Shown: positions 22,676-34,799 of the stretch, piece after piece
How positions within the stretch are numbered: position 1 is the first letter of the stretch
Layout: each line of letters starts with the position of its first letter
NCBI GenBank assembly: GCA_911728455.2
Contig: OU452222.1
Span: forward strand, 20,842,559-20,906,558
Source: Marthasterias glacialis
Lineage: Eukaryota; Echinodermata; Asteroidea; Forcipulatida; Asteriidae
Direction of reading: 5' to 3'
DNA length: 64,000 nucleotides
Made by a program: the position numbers and the translations under genes
The notes under the pieces: generated by a model
What the model was told of the DNA's origin: nothing
The model's input: the letters and a program-made list of their open reading frames with translations, nothing else
Databases searched by the model: none

Positions 22676-23347
22676 TCAAATAAATCACACCTCTGTTTAC
22701 AAAAGACATCTTCAATTTCTATATGCTGTAATCGATTGTTTTATTTAAAAAATTCACTTATATACTGCATTTTAATTAGATCAAGCCTTAAGAATGTGAG
22801 CATTGCACTTTATTATAAATGGATGTTTATTTATGAGTTTTCTTAAAGTTACATGTTAACAGTAATAATATTTACAATGTAGAGATTATTTTTTATTTTG
22901 TTTTATTTGATTATGAATAATGATGTTATTTACCATTTACACCTAGAGCTCAATTATCTTGCATTGATTCAAACACTGATATTAATAGGAGACCCTATAA
23001 GAGAATGTTATAATTTTCACACACAAAATCAGTATTTCTACAATACTTTATATGGAAGTTCAGGCGCAGATCCAGAGGGAGGGGGCGCCCGGAGCCCACT
23101 CCCCTCTATACGATATTATGTGGACAATGCATCAACAAAGTAAACACATCTACATGTACACATTTAGTTTCTGTACCAGTGGTGCCGCTATACACAGCCA
23201 GTGTAGTTGAATGGTTTCAAATGGTTGGTCAACTCACTGAAAAAATGTAGGAGGTTTTTAAAGAATTAGAATAAGTGTACATGTACTTCTCTTTCAAATA
23301 ACCACTGTTGTACTATGTCTTTAGATTTCTGTCACCAAGTATGATCT

Positions 23348-26300
23348 TCATTCCACTTCAAATATATCTTTGAGCAGCTGTTTCTTATTAATTTTCCCCA
23401 TTGCATTGCGGGGTATGACATCAACAACTCTCAACTCAGTTGGGATCATATAAGGGGCCATGAAGTCCCTGGCCCACATCCTTAACTCGGACAGCGTCAT
23501 GACTGCGCCGTTTTTCAGAACCACGATAGCCGCCACACGCTGACCCCACGTCACATCAGGTGCTCCAACGACTGCACACTCGACGATGTTGTTGTGAGCC
23601 AATAGGTGGCGCTCAACATCCAAGGCACTTATTTTGTAGCCGCCGCTTTTGATGATGTCTACGGATGTTCGGCCCAGGATTCGGTACACGCCTTCTTTGA
23701 ATGATGCCGTGTCCCCTGAGAATGAATCAGAAATTTCTGTAAGAAGCTAATCATTAAGCCTTCACTGTTTGATCGGGGACATTATTCTTTTGGTAAATCA
23801 CTGTTGTCATACCTGAGCATCTGCTGTGGGGTTTGGCTTCTTCTCCAAAGCTGGCATAAATGTTTGAGTATTTTTTTGTAAATCACTCAATTAATTAGGC
23901 AAAGGCATTTGTGAAAGGCAAGTCTGAAAAAAGTTTTTTTTTTCGGACATAAATCCTCAAATAAAACCTAGCTCAATGCATTTCCTATGGGCTTCTGGCA
24001 ATCATTAGAACCACTTTGTGTTAAATGAGTGTGGCTTACAGTGGAAGTATATCACACTTACAGACAGGATCAATTGTTTTACATCTGAGATGGGCACATC
24101 ATTGCACCCATTAATACAACTGTGGATAATTTCTCTACCTGTTTTGAACCATCCATCCTCGGTAAAAGAATCCGCAGTTGCTTCTGGCTTGTTCCAGTAT
24201 TCCCTGGTGACTGCTGGCCCAGTGACCTGAAGGTCACCTTCAACGACATTTGACCCTGGTGTGACCTCAGAGCAAAAGGAGTTACCTCTCACACAAATGT
24301 TTCCATTTCTGTCAACTATGCGTACTTCAACAGTTGCCAGTGGGTTACCAACAGCACCTGTTAAAGTTTTGGAGACAAAAAAGGTTTTAAACAGATAAAA
24401 AACAAGGAACACACAATAAGTAGGTTTTTGATCAGTTCCCCCACTCTTACTTTCCCCCAAAGAAAAAAGAGAGATGATCTTGAAATGTTCACACCTTCAA
24501 TATGCAATGAGACATTGCCTTTTGCAAGAGTAAATATTCGTTCAAAACAATTTGCTCTTCACACATCGATGTTGGGTTAAAACCAACATAATGAGACAGT
24601 AATCCAAAGGCAGAAGATACTCTACTTTACAAGCTTTCCCAAAATGTCAGCAGTCTACAATTTTGGAAACGAAGATCTAAAACTATATCCAACTCATTGA
24701 GAAAAAGATCTTTCCACGAGACCAAACATTCGTTCAAAAAAACAGTTCTATTGAACTTCCCAAAGCAAACCAGCTTTTATATGAAACGCAAGTGTCTCAG
24801 TTTGTCCTAAGAGCTTAATATCCAGAAGTAAATGTAGATTTAACTAAACCTCCTCTTCCAATGAATTTTAAAAGGTTACCTGGTAATCAAATCTCTTCTT
24901 CAAATGAATCTACATATGTATTTGCTGGTTACCTGGTACTCTGATACCGTTGAGAGGGTTGGACAAAGCCATGCCTAATTCTGTCATCCCGTAGCGTTCC
25001 AGTAAGCGATGGCCACTAATGGTCTCCCATTTCTCTAGTACTGGCTGCGGCAAAGCTGCTGAACCAACCACCATCAACCTTTGGGATCAACAAACATGAC
25101 TATGTGTTGTTAACTAAATTCATGCGCCCCCAAAAGAAGCTTAATAGTTACCTGAATCAGTGGTGCACCCAAGAGGGGAATGTTACCTTGTATACTATGC
25201 CTAATATGTGACAGAGTTTGCTGATATTTAGCTAGTTATCACAGCTTTAACACAGAGCCAATGAGGAGAAACACTTTGAATAATTTGAAGTCGATGGGTT
25301 TAATCCATGCAGCAGTTCACGAGCAGGCTTATAAGCGAGGCAGTCACGTATCATGAAACTAAAATCCGAATCTCTTGTAGAGTGGCTGCTCTATCACAAT
25401 ACCATGAAAGTTTCATAAGCGAGACAGTCATTCTTGGCGGCTCTCTTACATGTATAACCTATGATGGCTAGTTGAATCAGTTGGTTACTACACCAAGATG
25501 CTAGTGACTGAAGAGATTAGAAACAACCATCTAACCTGATCCTGTCCCTCAGTTTGGCCTTGATGAATGCTCTGACCTTATGACCTTTAAACCTTGACTC
25601 AAAACTCTCTATGAGTTTGGCATAGATGGTGGGTACAGCCATAAACAGGTTAATTCTTGGCTCAGTATCCTCAAGTAGTTTGTCCCAGACCTGAAAGACA
25701 GAGTTTCAATAAAAAGTAAAAATACACGCACAAGACACTAATACTGTATGCATATGAGTGCAAAGTCGCACAACATAATCATGAGGTGAAATCTGGACTA
25801 TTAAAAGCCTGATTAACACAAGTGGTTATATTCTGCGACAATGCACAAATAAAATGCATTTAACATTTGCTTTATATAAATCACATACATGTACATGTAT
25901 AGATCCTTGTCATTTGAAATTTGTTCACGAACACGGAAACTCGTTGAACCCACTCTGAAAATTCTTTTAAAAAACCTTTGAAAGAAGGTGGACTACTCCA
26001 TGTAGACACCAACCTTGTCTGCAGTGACACAACCTTGGACAAACATGTGAGGTATGATTATTCTGGAAACGACGCTGTGATGTGTCCAACCATTATCAGA
26101 TGTGTGTTAAGCACTGTATATTCTGTACTTTCCTGCGAGTCCTGTGAAAAAATCCACAGGCAGGTTGTGGGATTTGAACCCATGACTTTTGCCATTCTAG
26201 AGCAGATGTCTTACCACTAGACCACCAAGCTTGCTCGGTAGCTACAGTCAGTACCACAAGAGTTTTAAATTGATGTTAAATTTGCATCGCAAAACACAAA

Positions 26301-27392
26301 TAATTGTCTTTATCCTGATGCAAATTTAACATCACTTTGAAAGAATGGTGTTATGTATGTCAGGTGGCCCAAAGAGATCTAGATTCAAACCTTCTCAACA
26401 TTAAACTCGGGCATCATTACACATGTTGCACCACACCATAGTGGACATGCCAGCACGTTTATCAAACCATGGATGTGGTGTAAAGGCAGCACGTGAAGTA
26501 TGACATCATTGGGTGTCCAGCCCCATGCAAGCAGCATCATAGAGACTTGTGCTTCAAATGATGCAAAAGTCTGCACAACACCCTTAGGTGGCCCGGTCGT
26601 CCCACTTGTGTAAATAATCATTGCTTTACGGTTTTTCCAGCGGACTTGACTCCACTTCTGCATCAGCACACGCTTTTCAATCAAGTCTTGTTCACTGAAG
26701 TTACAATTGGGCACTTCAACAATACTCTGCAATGTCGTAGAGATACTACTTTCATTGAGGGCCTTTGAATAATTCGAGTCTTTCTTACTGAAGGCATCTT
26801 GGTTTAAAATCAGCAGTTTGAGGTTATTGGTCTCTGTTAGAGAGTGAGCCTTGTGGGTAAACTCTCTTGTGGCGATGAGAACCGAGCTCTGTGAGTCTCG
26901 GATAACGTAGTTCAACTCTGATAAGGGATGGACTTTGCAGAGAGGAACGACAGTGCAGCCGCTCATCCATGCTGCAAACAGGGAGATGGCAAAGGTGATG
27001 TTGTTTGGGCACAGAATGGCCACACGCTCTCCATTCAGGATGACGCCCGATCCCCTCTTCCGAAGAGCTGGATCTCTAGGGGTGACTGCAAGGATAAGCT
27101 GGGCAAGCGCTGTGCTAAAACGAACCAGTTCTCCATATGTGTGGGACCCCAAATTGTCTACGATTGCTGTTCTGTCATCGTAGCCACTCTTTATGACACT
27201 TAGGAAGAGGGGTTTGACGGTGCTTGAAGAGGCACATCGATTAAACGAATTGATAACATTTAATCTTTGTTGAATCATGGGAAGGGAGTCCAGTCCTCTA
27301 TGCCCTGTCAGCGTCAGATGACTGTAGTTGAGGAAGAAACTTGACCGAGTGGAAATGCAACGAAAGCAGCGAGGAAAATGATAGAGACCCAT
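23348..27392 (-). CDS. ACSF3: ACSF3, mitochondrial malonyl-CoA synthetase
   Basis: Acyl-CoA synthetase family member 3 ligates malonate to CoA using ATP in the mitochondrial matrix, supplying malonyl-CoA for mitochondrial fatty-acid synthesis and clearing malonate. Exons in transcription order: 27402-26391, 25690-25536, 25078-24933, 24357-24139, 23715-23348 (TGA). All phases join and give 629 residues from Met at 27392 (human about 576). Visible motifs are the adenylate P-loop [11 protein letters not shown] (about 261-271), the WVH-equivalent [35 protein letters not shown] across the last junction, [14 protein letters not shown], and the C-terminal catalytic-type Lys in [11 protein letters not shown] (about 615). 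The Arg/Ser/Phe-rich, acid-poor N-terminus suits a mitochondrial presequence. The main exon opens right after an acceptor (27405-27403, CAG) in phase 2, and an upstream ATGGCGTC exon fits that phase (see 28820-29490). Confidence 0.95.
26160..26234 (-). repeat. tRNA-Glu-derived SINE head in ACSF3 intron
   Basis: On the minus strand: TTGGTGGTCTAGTGGTAAG (A box region), then GGGTTCAAATCCC (B box). It matches the copy at 13355-13600. It lies in the 700-bp intron after the main ACSF3 exon. Confidence 0.65.
26271..26334. repeat. 18-nt perfect inverted repeat
   Basis: TGATGTTAAATTTGCATC (26271-26288) is exactly complementary to 26317-26334, with 28 nt between. It is in the same ACSF3 intron, 57 bp from the splice donor of the main exon. 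Confidence 0.9.
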
Positions 27393-27402
27393 GATGCCAT
27401 CC

Positions 27403-28820
27403 CTGCGTGAGGAAAAAAAAAGACATTCAAACTTTATCAGCAACATCATCAGGGCATAAACTTTGTATTAAATCTTTCTGGTAGTGGTAACGAAACCATT
27501 ACTGAGGATCCTCAAAAGCAACAAGCACTAGCAGATGTACATGTAGAATGTAAATCTGGTATGAAAACCCCCAAAAGGGAAAACTCACGTTTTCACTCTC
27601 AGGCATGTCGGGTAGGGACTGACACCCAATTCACATGCCAATCTCTGATTTAAGGTGGGATTTGAACCAGGGTCCACAGACTGACACCAGAGGCCACGAG
27701 AGGTGAAATGCAGGGAAAGAAACCATTTGAGCCAGCTTATTATAGTACCCTAACTTGCACAATACACAACAACTCTAGTCTAGCCACTGCGAACCAGCGA
27801 TTGAGTAAAAGGGGCTGTGTCATCATGACTTTAGCAGTAAATAGAATAACCAAGTTACTACACGTGCGTGCGTGCGCCGATGGTCACATCAGTTTGACTA
27901 AGACAGCATACAATATTTTTGTTTTAAATGTTTGTTCATTCCTTGAAATTTGAATGATAGATAGTAACAAGTCACAACAGTGTAACTTTCTTGTTCATGC
28001 CAAATAATGGGGTTGAATTTCGTTTTCTTGAATTAACAAATCACTGAATGAAATTGGTTTTTGAAACTGTTTGAGCTTTAGTTAGCATGGTTAGTATTTT
28101 AGTAACCATGCTAACTAACGACCGTTAAGTTCAAACTCGAGCTTCGAGTTCACAAAAATGCAAATTTAACTTATTGATGTTATATTTTTGTTTAATGAAT
28201 GAATACCGGGCGGGCTAAAATGCCGTATCCGGCTGTCACTCTATATCCATGGAATTTACCTGAACTTTTGACCCTTTTGTTACACTATCACATCCATGAA
28301 CTAGATCTGAGCATGGCAAATTAGGCCTGGCAAGTACCACTTGTGCCCCTTTTCCTCCTCCAGATACTATCACCAGTATCACTCAGTATCAGCTGATGAT
28401 GATACATAACACATAAACTCAGAATCACCACTACTGGCTGGTCTTTTGAAGTCGGTTGGTGGCGCTCTACCAAACTGAATCTAGCCTGTTATTGGGCCAA
28501 AAATAGCCAACCGCGTATTCGCGGAAATGCCAGCCGCGTATTCGCGAAATAGAACACATGCGGTACAGGGAGGTGAGGAACAGGCTAATTTTTACGTTAT
28601 CTCTGCAAGAGTCCGTATGTTATCTTAACGAAGTCTGAAATATTTGCAACAACTTACAACTTTTAAAAAGATATTATTGTAATTTAATACCTTTTTGTTC
28701 TAACAAAGAATTAAACAAAGAAAGCAACGTTGGTAAATAACATAAAGTAAGCCACAAACACGGAGACGATGTGCGTGTTTTGGCATGCGTAAACGCCATG
28801 TAAATACCAAAACGTAAATG
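27403..28820. other. ACSF3 5' intron / upstream region
   Basis: No gene recognised. It contains a 16-nt-arm inverted repeat (28078-28093 with 28103-28118, core GTTAGCATGGTTA) and, at 28498-28550, the repeated words CCGCGTATTCGCG. If the ACSF3 first exon is in the 28.8-29.5 kb array, this stretch is its first intron. Confidence 0.6.
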
Positions 28821-29490
28821 AAAACAATTTGTACCCTTTATTATGAGTAAAAGTGTGTTTTTTTTGTCCAGAATCCCAAAAACAAGTACACTGGGCATAC
28901 CATACTTTGAGCTGGCTAATTTGGTCGACTAATTAATGCTTACGACGCCATTTTCAAATACAATAACGCACATATTATTGCTTTGCAGTTGAGATCAGTA
29001 CCTCTTGAAAAGTATTTGTACCCTTCGTTATGACTTAAAGTGGGATTTTTAGTCAAGAATCCTAAAATCCAGTACACTGGGCATACCATATCTTTGAGCT
29101 GGCTAATTTGGTCGACTAATTAATGCTTACGACGCCATTTTCACATACAATAACGCACATATTGCTTTTCTGTTGAGATCAATACCTCTTGAAAAGTATT
29201 TGTGTACCCTTCATTATGACTTAAAGTGGGATTTTTAGTCCAGAATCCTAAAATCCAGTACACTGGGCATACCATATCTTTGAGCTGGCTAATTTGGTCG
29301 ACTAACTAATGCTTACGACGCCATTTTCACATACAAAACGCACATATTGCTTTGCAGTTGAGATCAGTACCTCTTGAAAAGTATTTGTATCCTTCATTAT
29401 GACTTAAAGTGAGATTTTTAGTCCAGAATCCTAAAAACCAGTACACTGGGCATACCAAATTTTTGAGCTGGCTAATTTGGCCCACTAATT
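28820..29490. repeat. ~185-bp tandem array, four copies, carrying potential ACSF3 first exons
   Basis: The anchor word GTACACTGGGCATACC recurs at 28887, 29072, 29258 and 29441 (spacings 185, 186, 183). Each of the first three copies contains, on the minus strand, AAAATGGCGTC followed directly by GTAAGC, with ATG at 28951-28949, 29138-29136 and 29324-29322. Spliced to the acceptor at 27403, ATGGCGTC joins in frame to give [18 protein letters not shown] in this context also fits a YY1-type site, common at starts of nuclear genes for mitochondrial proteins. The fourth copy has lost this segment. The array is seen directly; its role is inferred. Confidence 0.8.
28944..28951 (-). CDS. ACSF3: Proposed 8-nt first coding exon of ACSF3 (nearest copy)
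   Basis: ATGGCGTC is followed by donor GTAAGC. Phase 2 matches the acceptor upstream of the main ACSF3 exon, adding six residues (MASDGI) before MGLYHF. Equivalent copies at 29131-29138 and 29317-29324 are possible alternatives. There is no transcript evidence; in-frame initiation at 27392 remains possible. Confidence 0.4.
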
Positions 29491-30002
29491 AGTGCTTGAC
29501 TTGCAAGACATGTTGCAGCAAGACTTGTTGCTAAAAGCATGCCCGAAGAGCATTGGAATAAATTAATGTAAGCCACCCGGTATTGAGACTTTTACTCAAC
29601 GAGTTCATTCCGTACATTCCTTGGACTGGGGCTTACTGCGGAATGTCACCTCACAATAAGACCTTCGTTGTTATGTAAATTAGGAGTTTTGCGCTGTTTT
29701 CGAAGTAGGCCTACTCGTGCTGTAGTAGTGAATACAGCGTATGGCATTCAGATGGAACTGCGGCGGCCTGGCGGGCAGCATGGCCGTATCTCTCGGCTCT
29801 AACATGGGAGTTGGATGTCGCGTTTTCTGACAAAATTTACTAATAATTTATCAAAATTCTTGCCATGGCCAATCATGTGCATTCGGAAATATTTCGGCAA
29901 TGCAATGTAGCCGTTTTTTATATTCTTTATCAAAGGCTTGCTCAAGATTTGAAGTAGGCCTACAAGAACCAAGAAGTATAAACCTTGTGTTTTTTTTCAC
30001 AG
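29490..30002. promoter_or_regulatory. Putative bidirectional promoter region (ACSF3 leftward, candidate ncRNA rightward)
   Basis: It is bounded by the proposed ACSF3 first-exon array on the left and a + strand splice acceptor (TTTTTTTTCACAG) at 30002 on the right. A G+C- and CpG-richer stretch at 29758-29825 (CTGCGGCGGCCTGGCGGGC, GGCCGTATCTCTCGGC) stands out from AT-rich surroundings. No TATA box was assigned. Inferred from position and composition only. Confidence 0.3.
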
Positions 30003-30296
30003 GCCGGAAAGTTTGTACTAAACACTACAGTTAGAAACAAAAATTCACTGTTGAGCCCTTTAGTATACATATCGCGAGTTCCACGAAGTTCTTAAGTTCC
30101 GACTACAGACTTTACAAGCAAAATGATTAACTTCGGTGCTGAGCTTGCGAGTGGCTGGAGAGAGCTCCAGTGAATTGCCTTGACTGCAGAGTACAACTTC
30201 ACGACCAAAGCCGAACACATCGTACCAACGACATCTTGTTGAGGTAAGGCTTTTGAACATGTGTAACTACAATCATAGACTTAAAATGTTCGCTAA

Positions 30297-30358
30297 ATTC
30301 AATTCAGTTCAATTCAATTCAATTCAGTTCAGTTCAATTCAATTCAATTCAATTTCAT
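30297..30358. repeat. (AATTC)n microsatellite with AGTTC variants
   Basis: A pentamer run, CAATT/CAGTT, about 12 units. It begins 54 bp after the donor of the first candidate ncRNA exon. Confidence 0.95.
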
Positions 30359-30839
30359 TTATTTCATCACGGTTTACAAATGACAAGTGGAAATTGTTGT
30401 CCCGATATTCACTAAACATTCAACTTGAACTCTACCGCACCTAATACTAGTCCGAGTAATTACTGGACCCTTCAACGCTTTATTAGTTTTTTAACATTTT
30501 GACATTATCTGGCGTATGTAGGGTCCGATGGCCCAGTCTATTGGGCAAAATTGTGCTCAATCCTGAAATTTCGCACATTATTGGCAAATTGGAAATGCGT
30601 TCCACCGGCATCGTTGCCGTCATCAGTTCAGATTTTTATCCGAAATTTATCTCTCTTTTCAGAAACGTATCTGACACAATCGTACCATCATATTGACCGG
30701 CAACATCTCCTGCGTACTTCAGGTGAGTTTAAAGTATATTGTAGAGGTCTTTGATGGATTTGGGAGCAGTTATTTGTCTCTCCCTGTCTGACAGATTTGA
30801 ATCTTGTAAGGCATTGGTACATAATTGTTTGTACCAATT

Positions 30840-32360
30840 ATTAATGGTTCACTCGGATCCTATACACCACATGTACAGCATGTGTGTGTGGGTATGATAC
30901 CTGTTCACAGCTCAAAGAGGTCCAAATAGTCATGAATATTCATTAAATTGCTTATTTTTTTGATTGGCCGCCGGTCAGCAAATCAGAACTTGCCCGTTTC
31001 AAATAAAGGGCTTGAATAAATAGTTTCCGACGTCAGAAATCTTAATTCTTTAATTTTTTTGTAACAGAAACAATCTTTTTAAAATTTGTTTGCTTGATTA
31101 TATAATTTGTTTTCATCCTATCGCCCAAAGACGGACAATCATCTTTAGTTTCCTGAGAAAATAAAGCCTGTATGCTTTGCCTTTTGTTGAATATGTTTGT
31201 TTCAATTTAGCTAGTTGTCTATGATTGTCCCGAATCTATCCCCTTTGCACTAAAGTCAGAGACGAGATGCGACTGATGCAGCTGTAAGCGGTGGACCAAG
31301 ACGGGGAACGGCTCGATGCAGAGCCAGCAGCCAGTAGCGATCTCCCATCCAGGTAAATACTATACATTTTGTTTCGTCTTTCGAAAAAAGACGATTTTGT
31401 TCCCTCAAAGTATTGGTTTGTTACCCCAGAATAAAATTTGCTTGCTCAAAATTACTCATTTGGCTCCCTCGAAATGTCTTTTCTCAGAATACTATTTTGT
31501 TTTTTCTTGAGGGATCAAGATAACATTTTGAGGGAGTGGAATAATGCTTTTGCCCGAAATACTATTTCGTTCCCTGGAATATTGTTTCGAACCAACAATG
31601 CTTTTGAGGAATCAAAAATATTTTGCTCGAAATACTATTTCGTTCCCTCAAAATATTGCTTCGAAGGAACAAAATAATATTGAGGTATCAAAACAATTTT
31701 TTGCTCTGAATACTATTTCGTTCCCTCAAAATTTTATTTCGAAGGAACGACATGGTCTTGAGGGATCAAAATAGTATTTTCATGGGACGGAATAATATTT
31801 AGTTCAAAATACTATTTCGTTACCTGAAACTCTGGTTCAGAGTACATAAACAAACGCATTGTACACGTCTATGTACATGCATGTACAAGTGCGTGTGGTA
31901 TGTGACCCGTTCACAGCTCGAAGAGGTAAAAAAAATCATGAATGTTCATGGATATTCATTATACTATTTATTCTTCTGATTGGTCGCCCGTTAGCCAATC
32001 AGAACTTACCTGATTAAAACAAAAGGGCATGTATCTACAGTTTAGTTCTCGACGTCAGAAATCTTAATTCTTTATATTTTTTGTTCAGAAGGAATTTACC
32101 TTTTTAAATTCAGTTGCATGAGAATTTTTAAGCATCTTTAATTTCCAGAAAAGATAAAGCCCATGGTTTGCCTCTGCATAATTTATTTGAATATTTTTGT
32201 TTCAATTCAGCTCGTTGTCTATAATTGTCCAAAAACAAACGCCCTTTGCACTTTAACTGTACTGATGATTGAGCTTATTGACGTGTTTAGGGATTGTTTT
32301 TCTCAAGTCAGAGACGGGAACGACTCGAGGCAGACCCAGCAGCGAGCTTCTGTCCAGCCA
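30840..32360 (+). repeat. Direct duplication of a ~0.5-kb module (30840-31340 and ~31850-32360)
   Basis: Shared in order: ATGTACAGCATG-type start, TTCACAGCTC(A/G)AAGAGGT, TCATGAAT..TTCAT, TGATTGG..GCC..CAATCAGAACTT, CGACGTCAGAAATCTTAATT, TTTCAATT(T/C)AGCT(A/C)GTTGTCTA, AGTCAGAGACG and GCAGA(G/C)CCAGCAGC. Each copy therefore carries a CCAAT-box inverted pair, a CRE-like CGACGTCAG and an acceptor plus exon-like stretch. The copies start about 1.0 kb apart, with a separate repeat between them. Confidence 0.8.
31380..31845. repeat. Degenerate short tandem/inverted repeat field
   Basis: Repeated words are AATACTATTTCGTTCCCTC, AAAATATTG.TTCGAAGGAAC and TTGAGG(G/T)ATCAAAATA, in both orientations. 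The frames with repeated 'ARNTISFP'-like stretches at 31438-31774 are products of this periodicity. Confidence 0.75.
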
Positions 32361-32689
32361 AGCTTCAAGAGGCATTGGTGGGACTGACTCTTTAGAGACT
32401 GTGACCAGATGGGAGTTGAAGATCTATGTGGTATGTGTGTGTGTTTTGTCTATGGACCCAGATGTACATTGGAGTCGTCAACGGATCAAGGTAAGGAGAA
32501 CTGCCATATCCGATCTCCACTTTTTCAGTTCGCTTGTGCGATCTACCACACATTGATTATGTTGGACTTTCTTTCTTTTTTTATTTATTTATTTTTTAAA
32601 TTTCTCGAGCATTTTTTTTTTTTTTTTTTTTAGAATGAAATAGAATTCTTGATTGTGTCCGCTTGATAAAACTAAACACAGATAATATT

Positions 32690-32880
32690 TTTATCACAGA
32701 CACTTATGATTTCCAACCTCCCCAGGCAGTACTTATTAAGCAGGACTTTTCAGAACTAAGTTGTCCCCCCAAATTCCGATCTACTCCGCGGTAGTAGAAT
32801 GATAACAAGAAAAGTTCTCACAAGAAAAATCTACTGTATACAGCAAAGTAGATATGATCACACGGTGTCGTCGCAAACCA
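32690..32880. repeat. Dispersed repeat, inverted relative to 59440-59650
   Basis: GCAGTACTTATTAAGCAG, AAGTTGTCCCCCCAAATTCC, GTTCTCACAAGAA and CTACTGTATACAGCAAAGTAG match the reverse complement of 59440-59650 in the same order, ending near the ACACGGTGTCGTCGCAAA-type terminus also seen around 18215 and 18970. Identity unknown; no coding frame. Confidence 0.65.
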
Positions 32881-33594
32881 ATTATACATTGATTGTGTTC
32901 CATTGGCAATGGCAAACATTAAAAAAAACATTTTATGATGATTGTCAATCGCAATGGCAACAGTAAAAAAAAAAAAAGCATGGGGCCAGTTACAAAACAG
33001 AAGTATAACACGTTAATAATTTAGTAGTTTAATAATCAGTAAAGGCAAAAATTGTTGACCTTTCTGTTATAAAAAAGAAAAAGAAAAAAAGATAATTGTG
33101 GAGGTCGGATAACGCAAGTTGGCATTCAAGACAAAGACAAGAGTGTGAAGACCAAAAGGAGGGTAAATATAAGATCTAACCCGTTCTCTTGCAGAGTTCC
33201 TCCCTTTTGTAACACCCCCTCTCCAATTGATATTCGGCGATCTTGTTGATGTTGTCCTTGCTTGTATAACTTTCAAGGTGACTTCACAATGTCTCGGCAT
33301 TTCTTGATTTGCATATTGGTCAAAGCCAATGATGCTTTTTAATTAGGAGACTAGTCTTAACTGGAAATTTCTGTCAGGGTTGATACTTCAAGTCGTCAGT
33401 TGTCATGTTTATTTATAATTGCCGTAATTTTGCAAATAGCGTAATGCGTAATGTTAATAAAAGAAGAGTACATAATCAAACTACAACTTTTTCATAATTT
33501 TCAATAAATCCTTTGATTGTTTTAAGGAAAAAGAAAAAAACTAGATTGTATATTTCCCCACTCCGCTGCTGCACTTTTACTTTTGGCAAAAACA

Positions 33595-34122
33595 ACATGA
33601 CCATATAAATATAAATCTTACAAACATGACATGCTGTCAAATATAACAGTCCAATCACCCTTCATTTGATGATTAATGTTTGATTCAGGAGTATTAAATA
33701 GATAATTTAGACAAGCTAAATGAATATTTACCTACTCCTGATATCAGCATTACATCAGTTCTTAATGTAGACATGACCATGTAAGTATAAATCTTACAAA
33801 CATGACATGCTGTAAAATGTAACAGTCCAATCACCCTTCATTTGATGATTAATGTTTGATTCAGGAGTATTAAATAGATAATTTAGACAAGCTAAATGAA
33901 TATTTACCTACTCCTGATATCAGCATTACATCAGTTCTTAATGTAGACATGACCATGTAAGTATAAATCTTACAAACATGACATGCTGTCAAATATAACA
34001 GTCCAACCACCCTTCATTTGATGATTAATGTTTGATTCAGGAGTATTAAATAGATAATTTAGACAAGCTAAATGAATATTTAACTACTCCTAATATCAGC
34101 ATTACATCAGTTCTTAATATAG
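33595..34122. repeat. 176-bp tandem repeat, three copies
   Basis: ACATGACCAT recurs at 33595, 33771 and 33947, exactly 176 bp apart, and the units are nearly identical. The sequence is AT-rich (TTTGATGATTAATGTTTGAT, GGAGTATTAAATAGATAATT). No coding frame. The high identity implies recent amplification or homogenisation. Confidence 0.97.
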
Positions 34123-34799
34123 ACATTTTCAACTGAGCACGTATAACATTAAGTCTATGAAAATATAATAAGACAATAAATGAAAAACACAACTGTAACC
34201 CTTGCTAGTTTAGATCAACGTTCAAATAAAAGAAACATGTGGGAAAATACTCATAGTAGTTTTTTGAAGTTATGTTAAATCTATTATATTATAGTTTAAA
34301 GGGCTCATTGCCAAAATAAATCCTTACACCATTTATTTGTGAGCGCTGCAAAAACAAAAAACGAAAGAGTAAATATTGTACGAAAAAGAAAAAAAAGAAA
34401 CAAGAAAAGGAAGACTGAAGACGACGAGAGAAAAGAAAGGTGGGGCCAATGAGCAGATCATCCATGGAGGCGAGACGTCAGTGATGCCTAGGTACGTATG
34501 AATGGTAAGACGGTAAAGGCCAAGAGTGTTCAAAGTGTTGGCCTTGAGATAAAACTAACTCTCTACTCTTTCAGCAGGTAAACTGAGAGCAGGTATGGTA
34601 TAAGGTGTGACTGGTGTAGTACTTAGTTTTGATTCTAAGATGCTTATTCCCATTTCCTTGGCGGTGACCCGTGACATGTTCTTCCGTATACATTAAGGAC
34701 AGTAAAAAAAAAGTCCCTAAATGAATAACAAATAATGTCTTGAACCAAGACTAAGTACTATGTCAACGTCAATAAACGCAGAACTGGAGTGGACGATTA

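Larger units (their letters stand above)
14910..23347. other. Convergent intergenic region between EEPD1 and ACSF3 (3' flanks)
   Basis: Both genes end into this 8.4-kb stretch, so it must contain the two 3' UTRs. Several AATAAA-type words occur on both strands, for example TTTATT at 22892-22897 for ACSF3, but I cannot choose the functional ones. The rest is SINE, foldback and DNA-transposon sequence listed separately, plus AT-rich DNA with C-runs (20571-20583). No further gene recognised. Confidence 0.7.

Noticed and set aside
27398-27400. Out-of-frame ATG just upstream of the ACSF3 ATG as an inhibitory upstream start
   Set aside because: If the 8-nt ATGGCGTC exon is used, this triplet is simply internal coding sequence in another frame; there is no evidence for initiation there.
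30060-30260. 66-residue minus-strand frame
   Set aside because: No homology. The same segment has strong plus-strand acceptor and donor sites, so it is better read as a plus-strand non-coding exon.
31438-31774. Overlapping plus-strand frames with repeated ARNTISFP-like motifs
   Set aside because: Produced by the degenerate short repeats of 31380-31845; no codon or family support.
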